Shown piece by piece: positions 1 to 6,893 of a stretch of DNA of 10,606 nucleotides. Origin of the DNA: Bacilli bacterium (GTDB lineage Bacteria; Bacillota; Bacilli; Tumebacillales; JAQBPP01); assembly GCA_028287455.1 (NCBI GenBank), contig JAQBPP010000087.1, positions 1-10,606 of the forward strand, in the 5' to 3' direction. Position numbers and translations under genes: made by a program. The notes beneath the pieces are model-generated. The model made no database searches. It was not told the DNA's origin and saw nothing but the letters and a program-made list of their open reading frames with translations. Positions within the stretch are counted from its first letter, which is position 1. Each line of letters begins with the position of its first letter.

Positions 1-575
1 GTGCCTTGCATGAATTGTACACCGCCGAATTGACCTTGCCCTGCGAATTGGCTTTGATTCTGACTGCCGTCTTGCGCAATTTGTTGACCGATCTGCTGAG
101 CGTTAGTTCCGGCAAAACCAGGTTGGAACATCGCCTGAGCGCCACCCAAGCCACTGCCTTGCTGGAACCCAGCCCCGCCAAACTGCCCTGGGCTGCCGAA
201 TTGCCCCGGCATGCCAGCTTGACCTTGCATGCCAAATTGAGATTGATTCTGGCTGCCATTAGCTAAATCTCTTGCAATATCTTGTCTGACTTCTTGAACT
301 CTTGTTCCAGCGAAACCAGGTTGGAACATCGACTGAGCACCGGCCATTCCCATGCCTTGTTGAAACTGCCCTTGGTTTCCTAATTGACCTTGCATGCCAA
401 ACTGACCCTGGTTGCCGAACTGACTTTGTGCGTTAGTGCCAGCGAAACCGGGTTGGAACATCGACTGAGTGCCATCTGCAAATTGCCCTGGTTGTTGAAG
501 TGATCCTGCAATTTGCTGGATGTTGTTGAGAGCTTGCTGCGCTTGGTTCGCTGCATATTGAATACGTTGAGGCAT
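1..575 (-). CDS. Gln/Gly-rich repeat protein, gamma-type SASP-like (3' end outside window)
   Basis: Reading the minus strand from an ATG at 573-575 gives an uninterrupted frame of 191 codons that runs off the window start, so the C-terminus is missing. A strong Shine-Dalgarno AGGAGG (586-591) lies 10 nt upstream and decides the start; a minimal ATG-TAA pair (579-584) sits between them, too close to the AGGAGG to be used. The protein is low complexity, very rich in Gln, Gly, Asn, Ser and Phe and poor in charge. A motif QxMFQPGFAGT(N/R) occurs three times, with the Met at residues 39, 83 and 149 (spacing 44 and 66 residues), separated by stretches of GQFG/GNQGQFG type. Copies 2 and 3 continue into VQEVRQDIARDL and NAQQIGQQIAQD. 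This resembles the repeat of gamma-type SASPs (SspE), where FASETNAQQVRKQNQ is followed by GQGQFG. Family assignment is by recalled similarity and is inference. It is over twice the usual SspE length (about 85-95 residues). A Gln-rich coat protein is the alternative. Confidence 0.72.
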   Translation of the reverse strand, partial: MPQRIQYAANQAQQALNNIQQIAGSLQQPGQFADGTQSMFQPGFAGTNAQSQFGNQGQFGMQGQLGNQGQFQQGMGMAGAQSMFQPGFAGTRVQEVRQDIARDLANGSQNQSQFGMQGQAGMPGQFGSPGQFGGAGFQQGSGLGGAQAMFQPGFAGTNAQQIGQQIAQDGSQNQSQFAGQGQFGGVQFMQG

Positions 576-741
576 CCCTTACATTCCTCCTAATTGTTGA
601 ATCAACTTCCAAGGGTAGTTTTACCTGTTTAGATTCAACTATGTATGACATGCAATAAATTTTTAAATATTTTCTGCGCTTCAGAAGAATACCTTTGACA
701 GCGGCGCTATTTAAATAAGAAAAAGTGAGTTTGTCCATCTG

Positions 742-768
742 TTGCAGACCTTGGGTTTATGCTAAAAT
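742..768 (+). promoter_or_regulatory. candidate sigma-A promoter for the MarR gene
   Basis: An extended -10 element TATGCTAAAAT is present at 758-768, with TAAAAT at 763-768. The best upstream hexamer is TTGCAG (742-747), but the spacer is only 15 nt, so the promoter probably relies on the extended -10. It lies 38 nt upstream of the chosen TTG start. It is the only good plus-strand promoter seen between the divergent SASP-like gene and the regulator. Confidence 0.45.
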
Positions 769-794
769 GAAGCTGACCTTAGTCGCTTTTGCCT

Positions 795-799
795 GGAGG
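795..799 (+). promoter_or_regulatory. ribosome binding site deciding the ysmB start
   Basis: GGAGG lies 7 nt upstream of the TTG at 807. It overlaps or touches the two earlier possible starts (TTG 789, GTG 801), which makes them unlikely. Confidence 0.6.
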
Positions 800-806
800 G
801 GTGCAG

Positions 807-1247
807 TTGAGTTCAAATAGCAGTCATCAGAATTGGGCAAATGAAATCGAGTACTTACTCAGGGATATCAACAAGGTTTTACGTCGCGCGGGAAGGTCAA
901 GCCTGGGCGCGTTTTCGATCACTCCGCCCCAATTTGATGCGTTGCTGCTTTTGAGAGATCATATTGAACTCACAATTGGTGATCTAAGCACAAAAATGTA
1001 CTTGGCATATAGCACTACTACCGACCTTGTGGACCGGATGGAACGCAACCAATTGGTCATGCGCGTTCGTGACCTAAATGATCGTCGCATTGTAAGACTA
1101 CATATGTTGGAACGCGGTCACCACATTATACAAGAAGCCACGTACGCCAGGCAGACATATCTGGCTACCGTTTTGCAGGATGTTGACGAAGATATGCTGC
1201 AACAATGGAAAGAAATGTTAACTGTGTTACATACTCGTATCGTTTGA
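807..1247 (+). CDS. ysmB: MarR-family winged-helix transcriptional regulator (YsmB-like)
   Basis: A 146-residue DNA-binding protein of MarR type, expected to act as a dimer on promoter DNA; its ligand and targets cannot be read from the sequence. The winged helix spans about residues 40-100: a helix ending ITPPQFDALLLL, the HTH near 54-85 with recognition helix AYSTTTDLVDRMER, and a wing containing the family-typical D-x-R-R pattern (VRDLNDRRIVRLHML, D92/R93/R94). Flanking helices at about 10-30 and 108-142 would form the dimer interface. The frame is open from a TTG at 789 and includes a GTG at 801, but GGAGG at 795-799 sits 7 nt before the TTG at 807, so 807 is preferred. The gene lies directly upstream of racE, as ysmB does in Bacillus subtilis, which supports the orthology. 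Confidence 0.87.
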   Translation: MSSNSSHQNWANEIEYLLRDINKVLRRAGRSSLGAFSITPPQFDALLLLRDHIELTIGDLSTKMYLAYSTTTDLVDRMERNQLVMRVRDLNDRRIVRLHMLERGHHIIQEATYARQTYLATVLQDVDEDMLQQWKEMLTVLHTRIV

Positions 1248-1348
1248 TTCGCGGTAGATATGAAGTGGGTTCGGGCTGCGGCGCAATTCGCTTGCTGTGC
1301 ATAAGCTATCTACAACAGCAGGTTTCATGACGGAAAGGATGTCCTTGT

Positions 1349-2176
1349 GTGCCAAGCCAACTTCCAATAGGCTGTTTTGATTCAGGTTTTGGCGGCCTAA
1401 CAGTTGTCAAAGAAATCATGCGACAGCTTCCACAGGAAAACCTGATTTACTTGGGAGACAATAATCGCTACCCGTATGGAAGTCGGCCACCAGAAGAAGT
1501 ACGAGCATTTACATTTGAAATTATGGATTTTTTGGTTCGTCAGGGCGTGAAAATGATTATCATGGGCTGTAACACTGCTACAGCAGTGTGTTTGCCAGAG
1601 GCACGTCAACGCTATAAGATGCCTGTCCTCGGGGTGATTACACCTGGCAGCAGAGCCGCAATTACTGCGACCCGCAGCGGCCGAATTGGTGTGATCGGCA
1701 CTGAAGTCACGATTCGCAGTGATGCCTATGCAAGAGAGCTGCAGAGGATTAATCCAAGGCTTGAAGTATTTTCCAAGGCTTGCCCTCCTTTTGTTCACAT
1801 CGTGGAGACTGACGAAGTAGAAGCTCCTTTGACAATGGAAGTCGTTCAAGATTACTTACAGGTTTTTCATGATCAACGGGTGGATACGCTGATCTTGGGC
1901 TGTACACATTATCCGCTTTTACAGCATGTGATCGCCAGAGTCATGGGGAACCAAGTTCAATTAATCAATTCGGCGGAGGAAACGGCTCGTGAAGCCAACA
2001 CGGTCTTATCCGAACGCGGATTGTTAAATGAGTCGAATCCGGCTCCTTATTACCATTACGTAACCACCGGAACAGTCGATCATTTCCGAACGATCGGCAG
2101 CAAATGGATTGGCCAACCGCTGACCGTACGCAGGGTTGATCTAGGCGATTCTGAATCACAGGCTACTGCTGGCTAG
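1349..2176 (+). CDS. racE: glutamate racemase
   Basis: Cofactor-independent interconversion of L- and D-glutamate in the cytoplasm, supplying D-Glu for peptidoglycan stem peptides. The 275-residue protein has the family's usual length. Visible motifs: FDSGFGGLTV near the N-terminus (D11, S12), GDNNRYPYG (36-44), the first catalytic cysteine in GCNTAT (C74), and the second in GCTHYPLL (C185, with H187 adjacent). All residues expected for the two-cysteine mechanism are present. The start is a GTG preceded by AAAGGAT about 8 nt upstream; the N-terminus PSQLPIGCFDSG fits the family. It follows the MarR gene by 101 nt with no terminator seen, and precedes gerM, as in Bacillus. Called racE rather than murI on this synteny. 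Confidence 0.96.
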   Translation: MPSQLPIGCFDSGFGGLTVVKEIMRQLPQENLIYLGDNNRYPYGSRPPEEVRAFTFEIMDFLVRQGVKMIIMGCNTATAVCLPEARQRYKMPVLGVITPGSRAAITATRSGRIGVIGTEVTIRSDAYARELQRINPRLEVFSKACPPFVHIVETDEVEAPLTMEVVQDYLQVFHDQRVDTLILGCTHYPLLQHVIARVMGNQVQLINSAEETAREANTVLSERGLLNESNPAPYYHYVTTGTVDHFRTIGSKWIGQPLTVRRVDLGDSESQATAG

Positions 2177-2186
2177 CATAAATTTG

Positions 2187-2216
2187 TCATACTTTGTCCT
2201 AATCCTCGTATACATG
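2187..2216 (+). promoter_or_regulatory. candidate sigma-E (mother-cell) promoter for gerM
   Basis: TCATACT (2187-2193) resembles the sigma-E -35 box and TATACATG (2209-2216) its -10 box (CATACA-T), separated by 15 nt. Transcription would start near 2223, ahead of the ribosome binding site at 2241-2247. Bacillus subtilis gerM is known to be transcribed by sigma-E, which makes the match credible. Both boxes are imperfect. Confidence 0.4.
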
Positions 2217-2258
2217 TGACATGAGACAATCTGTGTCGACGAGGGGGAACGCGCTCTT

Positions 2259-3266
2259 ATGAAGAAATGGACAAAAGTGACAGCCGGCATCTTGGCAGCA
2301 GGAACACTGCTGGTTACTGGCTGTGGACTGCAGGATGCTTCTAAAAATACAGCAGTCAATAACACTCCATCGCCGAATGATGTTCAAGCTAATTTATACT
2401 TTGCAGACGGCAATGGTTATGTCGTGCCGATTGTATCCACTTTGACCAAAGCGGATCAAGTGGCAGGTCAAGCCCTGGATCTGCTCACTCAGGGCGGGGC
2501 AGGCGAGCAGATGCTGGCGGGCACTGGCCTGTACACAGTAATTCCCAAAGGGACTCAACATTCTTTAAACATTAAGGATGGTTTGGCGACGGTAGATTTG
2601 AGCAAAGAAGTGCTGCAGTATAAAACGGCGAAAGAGGAGCAGGACATCGTCCAATCGATTGTCTGGTCCTTGACAGAATTTCCAACTGTCAAACAAGTAC
2701 AGTTCGAAATCGGCGGACAGATCCTTGCTGCTTTACCGCAGGGAACGCCCATTGGCTCGCCAATCTCGCGTGCTAATGGCATCAATTTGCAGATTGCACC
2801 TACGACAAATCCTACTGATAGTTCCCACGTAACAGTTTATCTGTTTGATGCCACTTCTGCTGGTAAGACCTACCTGGTGCCAGTTACCCGGGTAGTACCG
2901 CGGATGGATGCCGGAGACAGCACCGGTTTGCTCAAAGCGGCGATTGGGCAAATGGCAGGCTCTGGCGGTTACGCAGGGCTAAAAGAGTCTGTTGCTGCAG
3001 GTGACGTTTTGAACTCTGCCAAAGTCGTGAACAATGCAGTGCAGATCGACCTGAAAAATGCCGTGTTTCCAAATGGAGCTACTCCTTCCACTCAAGCTGA
3101 TGTGTTAAAGTCAGTTTGGCTGTCAGTTGCCGCCAATTTGAATGTGAAAAATGTACAGATCACGGTAGACGGCAAACCAGTCTCTGTGTTCTCCTCGGCG
3201 ATTGATTGGAGCAAACCAGTGACCGACTTGCAGTATATCAACCAACCTGCGAACAAATCGATTTAA
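2259..3266 (+). CDS. gerM: spore germination/cortex lipoprotein GerM
   Basis: GerM is a sporulation membrane lipoprotein needed for normal forespore development and germination in Bacillus; its exact biochemical role in this organism is not visible. The 335-residue product starts with a lipoprotein signal (KKWTK, hydrophobic stretch, then LLVTGC), predicting lipidation at Cys22. A Ser/Thr/Asn/Pro linker follows to about residue 40. Two GerMN-type domains are visible: about 43-155 (NLYFADGNGYVVPI ... LATVDLSKEV ... VKQVQFEIGG) and about 190-312 (VTVYLFDATSAGKTYLVPV ... AVQIDLKNAVF ... VKNVQITVDG). The repeated pattern of strand, helix and final I-x-V/F-x-G strand supports the duplication. The start is an ATG with AGGGGG about 11 nt upstream. 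It lies between racE and rph as in Bacillus. A candidate sigma-E promoter precedes it and a terminator follows. Confidence 0.93.
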   Translation: MKKWTKVTAGILAAGTLLVTGCGLQDASKNTAVNNTPSPNDVQANLYFADGNGYVVPIVSTLTKADQVAGQALDLLTQGGAGEQMLAGTGLYTVIPKGTQHSLNIKDGLATVDLSKEVLQYKTAKEEQDIVQSIVWSLTEFPTVKQVQFEIGGQILAALPQGTPIGSPISRANGINLQIAPTTNPTDSSHVTVYLFDATSAGKTYLVPVTRVVPRMDAGDSTGLLKAAIGQMAGSGGYAGLKESVAAGDVLNSAKVVNNAVQIDLKNAVFPNGATPSTQADVLKSVWLSVAANLNVKNVQITVDGKPVSVFSSAIDWSKPVTDLQYINQPANKSI

Positions 3267-3308
3267 GAAGCAGTTTGGTCTCATTCTGTTGAAGAACGAA
3301 TGGATTCT

Positions 3309-3345
3309 GGCAGGCGGGCTGACTCCCACCTGCCTTTTCTTTTTT
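3309..3345 (+). terminator. intrinsic terminator after gerM
   Basis: A stem of GGCAGGCGGG (3309-3318) and CCCACCTGCC (3325-3334), with a 6-nt loop and one C-A mismatch, is followed by an almost pure T run (3335-3345). It separates gerM from the rph promoter. Confidence 0.9.
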
Positions 3346-3363
3346 CAGAATTCGGAATACCGA

Positions 3364-3394
3364 TTGGATAAACTGCCCGGGCCTATGCTACTAT
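3364..3394 (+). promoter_or_regulatory. candidate sigma-A promoter for rph-rdgB
   Basis: An extended -10 TATGCTACTAT at 3384-3394 is preceded by TTGGAT (3364-3369) with a 19-nt spacer, longer than ideal. It lies immediately after the gerM terminator and 30 nt before the rph start, so it is well placed to drive rph and the overlapping rdgB. Confidence 0.5.
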
Positions 3395-3424
3395 AGGTTG
3401 CGAAACACCAAAGGAGGCGCCTCA

Positions 3425-4177
3425 ATGTCACGTGTGGATGGTCGATTGCCGAATCAATTGCGGCCGGTTATGATTGAACGAAACTATACGAAGCATGCGG
3501 AAGGATCAGTTTTAATTTCCGCAGGGGACACCAAGGTTCTGTGTACTGCCTCGATTGAGGATAAAGTTCCTCCTTTTCTGCGCGGATCGCTTGAAGGATG
3601 GATAACGGCTGAATACTCGATGCTGCCGCGAGCAACGCAAACGCGTAACCAACGTGAATCGTCAAAAGGAAAATTAGGCGGTCGAACGATGGAAATCCAG
3701 CGTCTGATCGGACGATCCTTGCGCTCCGTTGTGAATCTGAAGGCTTTAGGAGAAAAAACGATCTGGATTGACTGCGATGTGCTGCAGGCGGATGGCGGAA
3801 CACGGACAGCCTCCATCACAGGCTCGTTTGTCGCATTAGTTGATGCACTTTATACTTTGATGGAGCGAGGCACACTCCAAGCTCTGCCTTTGACCGATTT
3901 CATAGCGGCCACATCGGTTGGAATCGTTGGCAGTCGTGCTGTACTTGATCTTTGTTATGAAGAAGATTCGAACGCGCAAGTAGATCTGAATCTGGTGATG
4001 ACAGGCAGAGGATCATTTGTTGAACTGCAGGGCACTGGGGAGGAATCTCCATTTTCCAAGGATCAATTGACCGAGATGATCGAACTTGGCACAGGCGGCA
4101 TCACACAGTTGATCGGAATTCAGAAGCAAGTGCTGGGCCAGGTCGCAGAACATGTCGGGAAAACCACGCATGGCTAA
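3425..4177 (+). CDS. rph: ribonuclease PH
   Basis: Phosphorolytic 3'-to-5' exoribonuclease that trims nucleotides after the CCA end of tRNA precursors, releasing nucleoside diphosphates; it acts as a hexameric ring in the cytoplasm. The 250-residue length is typical. Motifs: N-terminal RLPNQLRPV, GWITAEYSMLPRAT (58-71), the basic patch GGRTMEIQRLIGRSLR (85-100), the phosphate-binding region QADGGTRTASITG (121-133, with R127), and the acidic EEDSNAQVDLNLVMT stretch (179-193, D181 and D187). The C-terminus has FVELQGTGEESPFS. An in-frame upstream TTG (3398) exists, but AAGGAGG at 3411-3417 lies 7 nt before the ATG at 3425, and the SRVDGR start matches the family. Its last 8 nt overlap rdgB, so the two are translationally linked. 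Confidence 0.97.
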   Translation: MSRVDGRLPNQLRPVMIERNYTKHAEGSVLISAGDTKVLCTASIEDKVPPFLRGSLEGWITAEYSMLPRATQTRNQRESSKGKLGGRTMEIQRLIGRSLRSVVNLKALGEKTIWIDCDVLQADGGTRTASITGSFVALVDALYTLMERGTLQALPLTDFIAATSVGIVGSRAVLDLCYEEDSNAQVDLNLVMTGRGSFVELQGTGEESPFSKDQLTEMIELGTGGITQLIGIQKQVLGQVAEHVGKTTHG

Positions 4178-4769
4178 ATCGATCTTGCTCGCGACACGCA
4201 ATCCAGGCAAACTGCGTGAATTTCAGGAGTACCTTTCGTCTTTGTCCATTGAAGTACTGCCGCTTCCTGCGGATGCGCCCGAGGTAGAGGAGACGGGCGA
4301 CACTTTTGCTGAAAATGCAAGGCTCAAAGCAGAAACTATTATGCAACGCTACCTTGTGCCGGTGCTTGCGGACGATTCTGGACTAGAGGTGGATGTGCTG
4401 GGCGGGGCGCCAGGTGTCTGGTCGGCGCGGTATGCAGGCCAGCAGGCGACCGATGAAGAGAATAACGCCAAACTGCTCGCTGAGCTGTACAAAGCAGAAG
4501 CTTTTCCGAATTGCACATCAGCGCGTTTCATCGCTGTGCTCGCCTTCGCAAGTCCAGGTCGGTCGACTGAGTTTGTCAGCGGTACATGTGAAGGCAAGAT
4601 TCTCGCGAGTCCACGGGGCACTAACGGATTCGGTTATGATCCTCTCTTTTGTCTGATTGAGATGGAACGCACTTTGGCCGAGCTTACGGTCGCTGAGAAA
4701 AACCGCGTCAGTCACCGCGCCAAAGCACTCGAGTCATTGATTAGTCTGCCTGCGCTACGCAATGTTTGA
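4170..4769 (+). CDS. rdgB: XTP/dITP diphosphatase (non-canonical purine NTP pyrophosphatase, RdgB/HAM1 family)
   Basis: Hydrolyses dITP, ITP and XTP to the monophosphates and pyrophosphate, keeping deaminated purines out of DNA and RNA. From the ATG at 4170 the protein has 199 residues, the usual family length. Motifs: LLATRNPGKLREF at the N-terminus (substrate phosphate binding), TFAENARLKAE (45-55), ADDSGLEVDVLGGAPGVWSA (67-86, with D68/D69, D69 the expected catalytic acid), GTNGFGYDPLF (150-160) and VSHRAKALESL (180-190). A second ATG at 4152 would add 6 residues; neither start has a strong Shine-Dalgarno (GGGA at 4157-4160 suits 4170). It overlaps rph by 8 nt. In Bacillus subtilis the neighbour is ysnA followed by ysnB; here no ysnB follows and tig comes next. 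Confidence 0.95.
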   Translation: MAKSILLATRNPGKLREFQEYLSSLSIEVLPLPADAPEVEETGDTFAENARLKAETIMQRYLVPVLADDSGLEVDVLGGAPGVWSARYAGQQATDEENNAKLLAELYKAEAFPNCTSARFIAVLAFASPGRSTEFVSGTCEGKILASPRGTNGFGYDPLFCLIEMERTLAELTVAEKNRVSHRAKALESLISLPALRNV

Positions 4770-4793
4770 AGTGTAGAGCAAGTATGATATAAT
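4765..4793 (+). promoter_or_regulatory. candidate sigma-A promoter for tig
   Basis: A consensus -10 TATAAT (4788-4793) is part of an extended -10 TATGATATAAT (4783-4793). TTTGAA/TTGAAG at 4765-4771 provides a -35 with a 16-17 nt spacer and overlaps the rdgB stop codon. This is the strongest promoter match in the window. An 8-bp inverted repeat brackets the -10 (see findings). Confidence 0.72.
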
Positions 4794-4811
4794 GAAAAAG
4801 TTAATCATACT
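4781..4811. promoter_or_regulatory. inverted repeat over the tig -10, possible operator
   Basis: AGTATGAT (4781-4788) and its exact reverse complement ATCATACT (4804-4811) are separated by 15 nt and flank the end of the -10 and the likely transcription start. The position suits a repressor site; it could also fold at the very 5' end of the transcript. No known regulator consensus was recognised. Confidence 0.3.
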
Positions 4812-4854
4812 GTTATGGAATTGACCCGCTGATCGAAAGAGGGTTTGACGCGCT

Positions 4855-4861
4855 AAGGAGG
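4855..4861 (+). promoter_or_regulatory. ribosome binding site of tig, unusually distant
   Basis: AAGGAGG is a near-perfect Shine-Dalgarno but lies 14 nt before the ATG at 4876, longer than the 5-10 nt seen for its neighbours. No in-frame start codon lies between them. Base pairing or slower initiation may follow; this is inference. Confidence 0.6.
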
Positions 4862-4875
4862 ATTCTTTTACCAAG

Positions 4876-6174
4876 ATGAATGCACAAGCAAAATGGGAGA
4901 AAACAGAGAAAAATGTAGGTGTTTTAGAAGTGTCGGTCGAGGCTGAATCGGTCTCGGACGCTTTGACCCAGGCTTTTAAAAAAGTGGTAAAACAAGTAAA
5001 CGTGCCAGGCTTTCGCAAAGGCAAAGTTCCTCGCCAGCTTTTTGAAAAGCGCTTTGGTGTAGAATCGCTCTATAATGACGCCTTGGACATTTTGCTGCCA
5101 GAAGCTTATATGCACGCAGTGATTGATTCGAAAATAAATCCGGTTTCAAGACCTGATATAGAAGTTGTTCAAATTGAACAAGGCAAGTCGCTCATCTTCA
5201 AGGCTACGGTTACCGTAAAACCTGAAGTGGATCTTGGTGACTACAAGGGATTGCAGCTTGAGAAGAAGGAATTTGCGGTAACTGACGAGCAAGTAGAAGC
5301 AGAACTGGAAACTCTCCGCAAAAATCATGCAGAGCTCATCACCATCGAAGACGGACAGACAATCGAAGGCGATCAGGTGACGATCGATTTCCTTGGTTCA
5401 CTGGATGGCGTGCCTTTTGAAGGCGGAGAAGCAGAAAACTATCAGCTCGAAATCGGTTCCAATACGTTTATCCCCGGATTCGAAGATCAACTTGTGGGTA
5501 TGGCTAAGGAAGAGCATAAGGACATAAACGTCACTTTTCCAGCGGATTATCATGTGCCAACGCTCGCGGGGCAGGAAGTCGTTTTTGCTGTCACCTTGCA
5601 TGAGATTAAACGCAAGCAACTGCCGAACCTGGATGACGAATTCGCTAAAGACGTATCTGAGTTCGAAACACTGGATGAACTGCGTGCGGATCTGAGGACT
5701 AAATTAGAAGAGCAGGCTGTGCAAGCAGAAAAACGTTCAATTGAGGAACAAGCGGTGGAGAAGGCAGTGGAAGCTGCGACGATCGATCTGCCTCATGTGA
5801 TGGTCCATAACGAAATTGAAACGATGTTGGAAGAATTCAAACAACGTTTGCAAACGCAAGGTATCCCATACGATGCTTATCTGCAGATTACGGGCGGATC
5901 TGAAGATCAGGTTCGTGCGGAAATGCACGAGTCAGCGGAGAAGCGGGTTCGTACGCAACTCGTTCTGGAGGCCATCGCAAATGCAGAGGAAATTGCAGTG
6001 TCAGACGAAGATGTGGATGCTGAGCTCAGCAATATTGCGGAAACCGCGAAACTGGAAGTGGATCAGGTGCGCAGTATTCTTTCGCAGCGCGACTCGAATT
6101 TCGCTGGCATGAAGTCGGAGCTTGCAACCCGTAAAACGATTGAATTTCTCGTGAACAATAGCCAGATCGCATAA
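4876..6174 (+). CDS. tig: trigger factor, ribosome-associated chaperone and peptidyl-prolyl isomerase
   Basis: Binds the ribosome exit tunnel and protects and folds nascent chains; also a prolyl cis-trans isomerase. The 432 residues match the family. Domain order: N-terminal ribosome-binding domain (about 1-115) with the signature GFRKGKVPRQLFEKRFG at 45-61; FKBP-type PPIase domain (about 160-245) with GDQVTIDFLGSLDGVPFEG and FIPGFEDQLVGM; and a C-terminal, helix-rich, Glu-rich chaperone domain (about 250-432). The start ATG is the only suitable one after AAGGAGG. It opens the protein-quality-control block, has its own strong promoter after rdgB, and is followed by clpP after 66 nt without a visible terminator, so clpP may be co-transcribed. 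Confidence 0.97.
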   Translation: MNAQAKWEKTEKNVGVLEVSVEAESVSDALTQAFKKVVKQVNVPGFRKGKVPRQLFEKRFGVESLYNDALDILLPEAYMHAVIDSKINPVSRPDIEVVQIEQGKSLIFKATVTVKPEVDLGDYKGLQLEKKEFAVTDEQVEAELETLRKNHAELITIEDGQTIEGDQVTIDFLGSLDGVPFEGGEAENYQLEIGSNTFIPGFEDQLVGMAKEEHKDINVTFPADYHVPTLAGQEVVFAVTLHEIKRKQLPNLDDEFAKDVSEFETLDELRADLRTKLEEQAVQAEKRSIEEQAVEKAVEAATIDLPHVMVHNEIETMLEEFKQRLQTQGIPYDAYLQITGGSEDQVRAEMHESAEKRVRTQLVLEAIANAEEIAVSDEDVDAELSNIAETAKLEVDQVRSILSQRDSNFAGMKSELATRKTIEFLVNNSQIA

Positions 6175-6175
6175 G

Positions 6176-6187
6176 ATCGTATACGAT
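6176..6187. repeat. 12-bp perfect palindrome between tig and clpP
   Basis: ATCGTATACGAT is an exact palindrome starting two bases after the tig stop codon (TAA, 6172-6174). It has no room for a hairpin loop, so if functional it is more likely a protein-binding site on duplex DNA. It does not resemble a CtsR heptad repeat or CIRCE element. Confidence 0.3.
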
Positions 6188-6240
6188 AAGAATACAGGAT
6201 TGATCTAATTTCTGCAGTGCTTTTAAGGGAGGGGTGACCC

Positions 6241-6834
6241 ATGAATTTAGTTCCGATGGTAGTCGAACAGTCGAGCCGCGGGGAACGTGCGTATGACATT
6301 TATTCTCGTTTGTTGAAAGATCGAATCGTGTTTATTGGCACCCCAATTGATGACGATGTAGCCAATGTAGTTGTCGCACAATTGCTGTTTTTGGCAGCCG
6401 AAGATCCGGAACGGGATATTCATCTGTACATCAACAGCCCTGGCGGTTCTGTCACGTCTGGCATGGCGATTTTCGACACGATGCATTTTATCAAACCGGA
6501 AGTATCCACCATTTGTCTGGGCATGGCGGCGTCCATGGGTGCATTCCTGCTGACAGCTGGGGCAAAAGGGAAACGTTTTGCCCTGCCAAATAGTGAAATC
6601 ATGATCCACCAACCGCTGGGAGGGGTATCAGGTCAAGCAACCGATATCAAGATTCACGCGGACTGGATCATTTATACGAAGAAGAAGTTGAATCGGATTC
6701 TGGCGGAACGCACCGGGCAATCGCTGGAGAAAATCGAGCAGGATACTGAACGCGATAATTTCATGACTGCGGAAACTGCTCAAGAGTACGGTTTGATTGA
6801 CCGTGTGATTACAAACGCAGAACCAAGTATTTAA
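6241..6834 (+). CDS. clpP: ATP-dependent Clp protease proteolytic subunit ClpP
   Basis: Serine peptidase that assembles into a 14-subunit barrel and degrades proteins unfolded and fed in by ClpX or other Clp ATPases. The 197-residue length is typical. The catalytic triad is intact: Ser98 in GMAASMGAFLL, His123 in MIHQPLGG and Asp172 in TERDNFM. Other family marks are the N-terminal NLVPMVVEQSSRGERAYDIYSRLL and YINSPGGSVTSGMAIFDTM (63-81). AAGGGAGGGG lies just upstream of the ATG. It sits between tig and clpX, the order found in many bacteria including E. coli, whereas Bacillus subtilis keeps clpP elsewhere. No CtsR operator was seen upstream, so stress control by CtsR at this locus is not supported. 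Confidence 0.98.
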   Translation: MNLVPMVVEQSSRGERAYDIYSRLLKDRIVFIGTPIDDDVANVVVAQLLFLAAEDPERDIHLYINSPGGSVTSGMAIFDTMHFIKPEVSTICLGMAASMGAFLLTAGAKGKRFALPNSEIMIHQPLGGVSGQATDIKIHADWIIYTKKKLNRILAERTGQSLEKIEQDTERDNFMTAETAQEYGLIDRVITNAEPSI

Positions 6835-6893
6835 CATGCAAGGTAAAAAACTAAGCCTTAGTGGATATAACTGGAGTAGGGGGTGGCTGCCGG

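Noticed and set aside
6..266. Plus-strand open frame opposite the SASP-like gene
   Set aside because: It is the antisense shadow of the Gln/Gly repeats; the minus frame has the strong AGGAGG and the coherent repeat protein.
433..738. Minus-strand open frame of 101 codons upstream of and overlapping the SASP-like gene
   Set aside because: Different frame, no ribosome binding site of note, and its second half is a frame-shifted reading of the repeat protein.
592..740. Possible sigma-G/sigma-F or sigma-K promoter for the SASP-like gene on the minus strand
   Set aside because: Fragments such as CATACATA and CATGTCATA occur near 640-655, but no -35/-10 pair has the right sequence and spacing.
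6175..6240. CtsR or CIRCE operator upstream of clpP
   Set aside because: No GGTCAAA heptads and no TTAGCACTC/GAGTGCTAA pair were found in this gap or before tig, clpX or lon.
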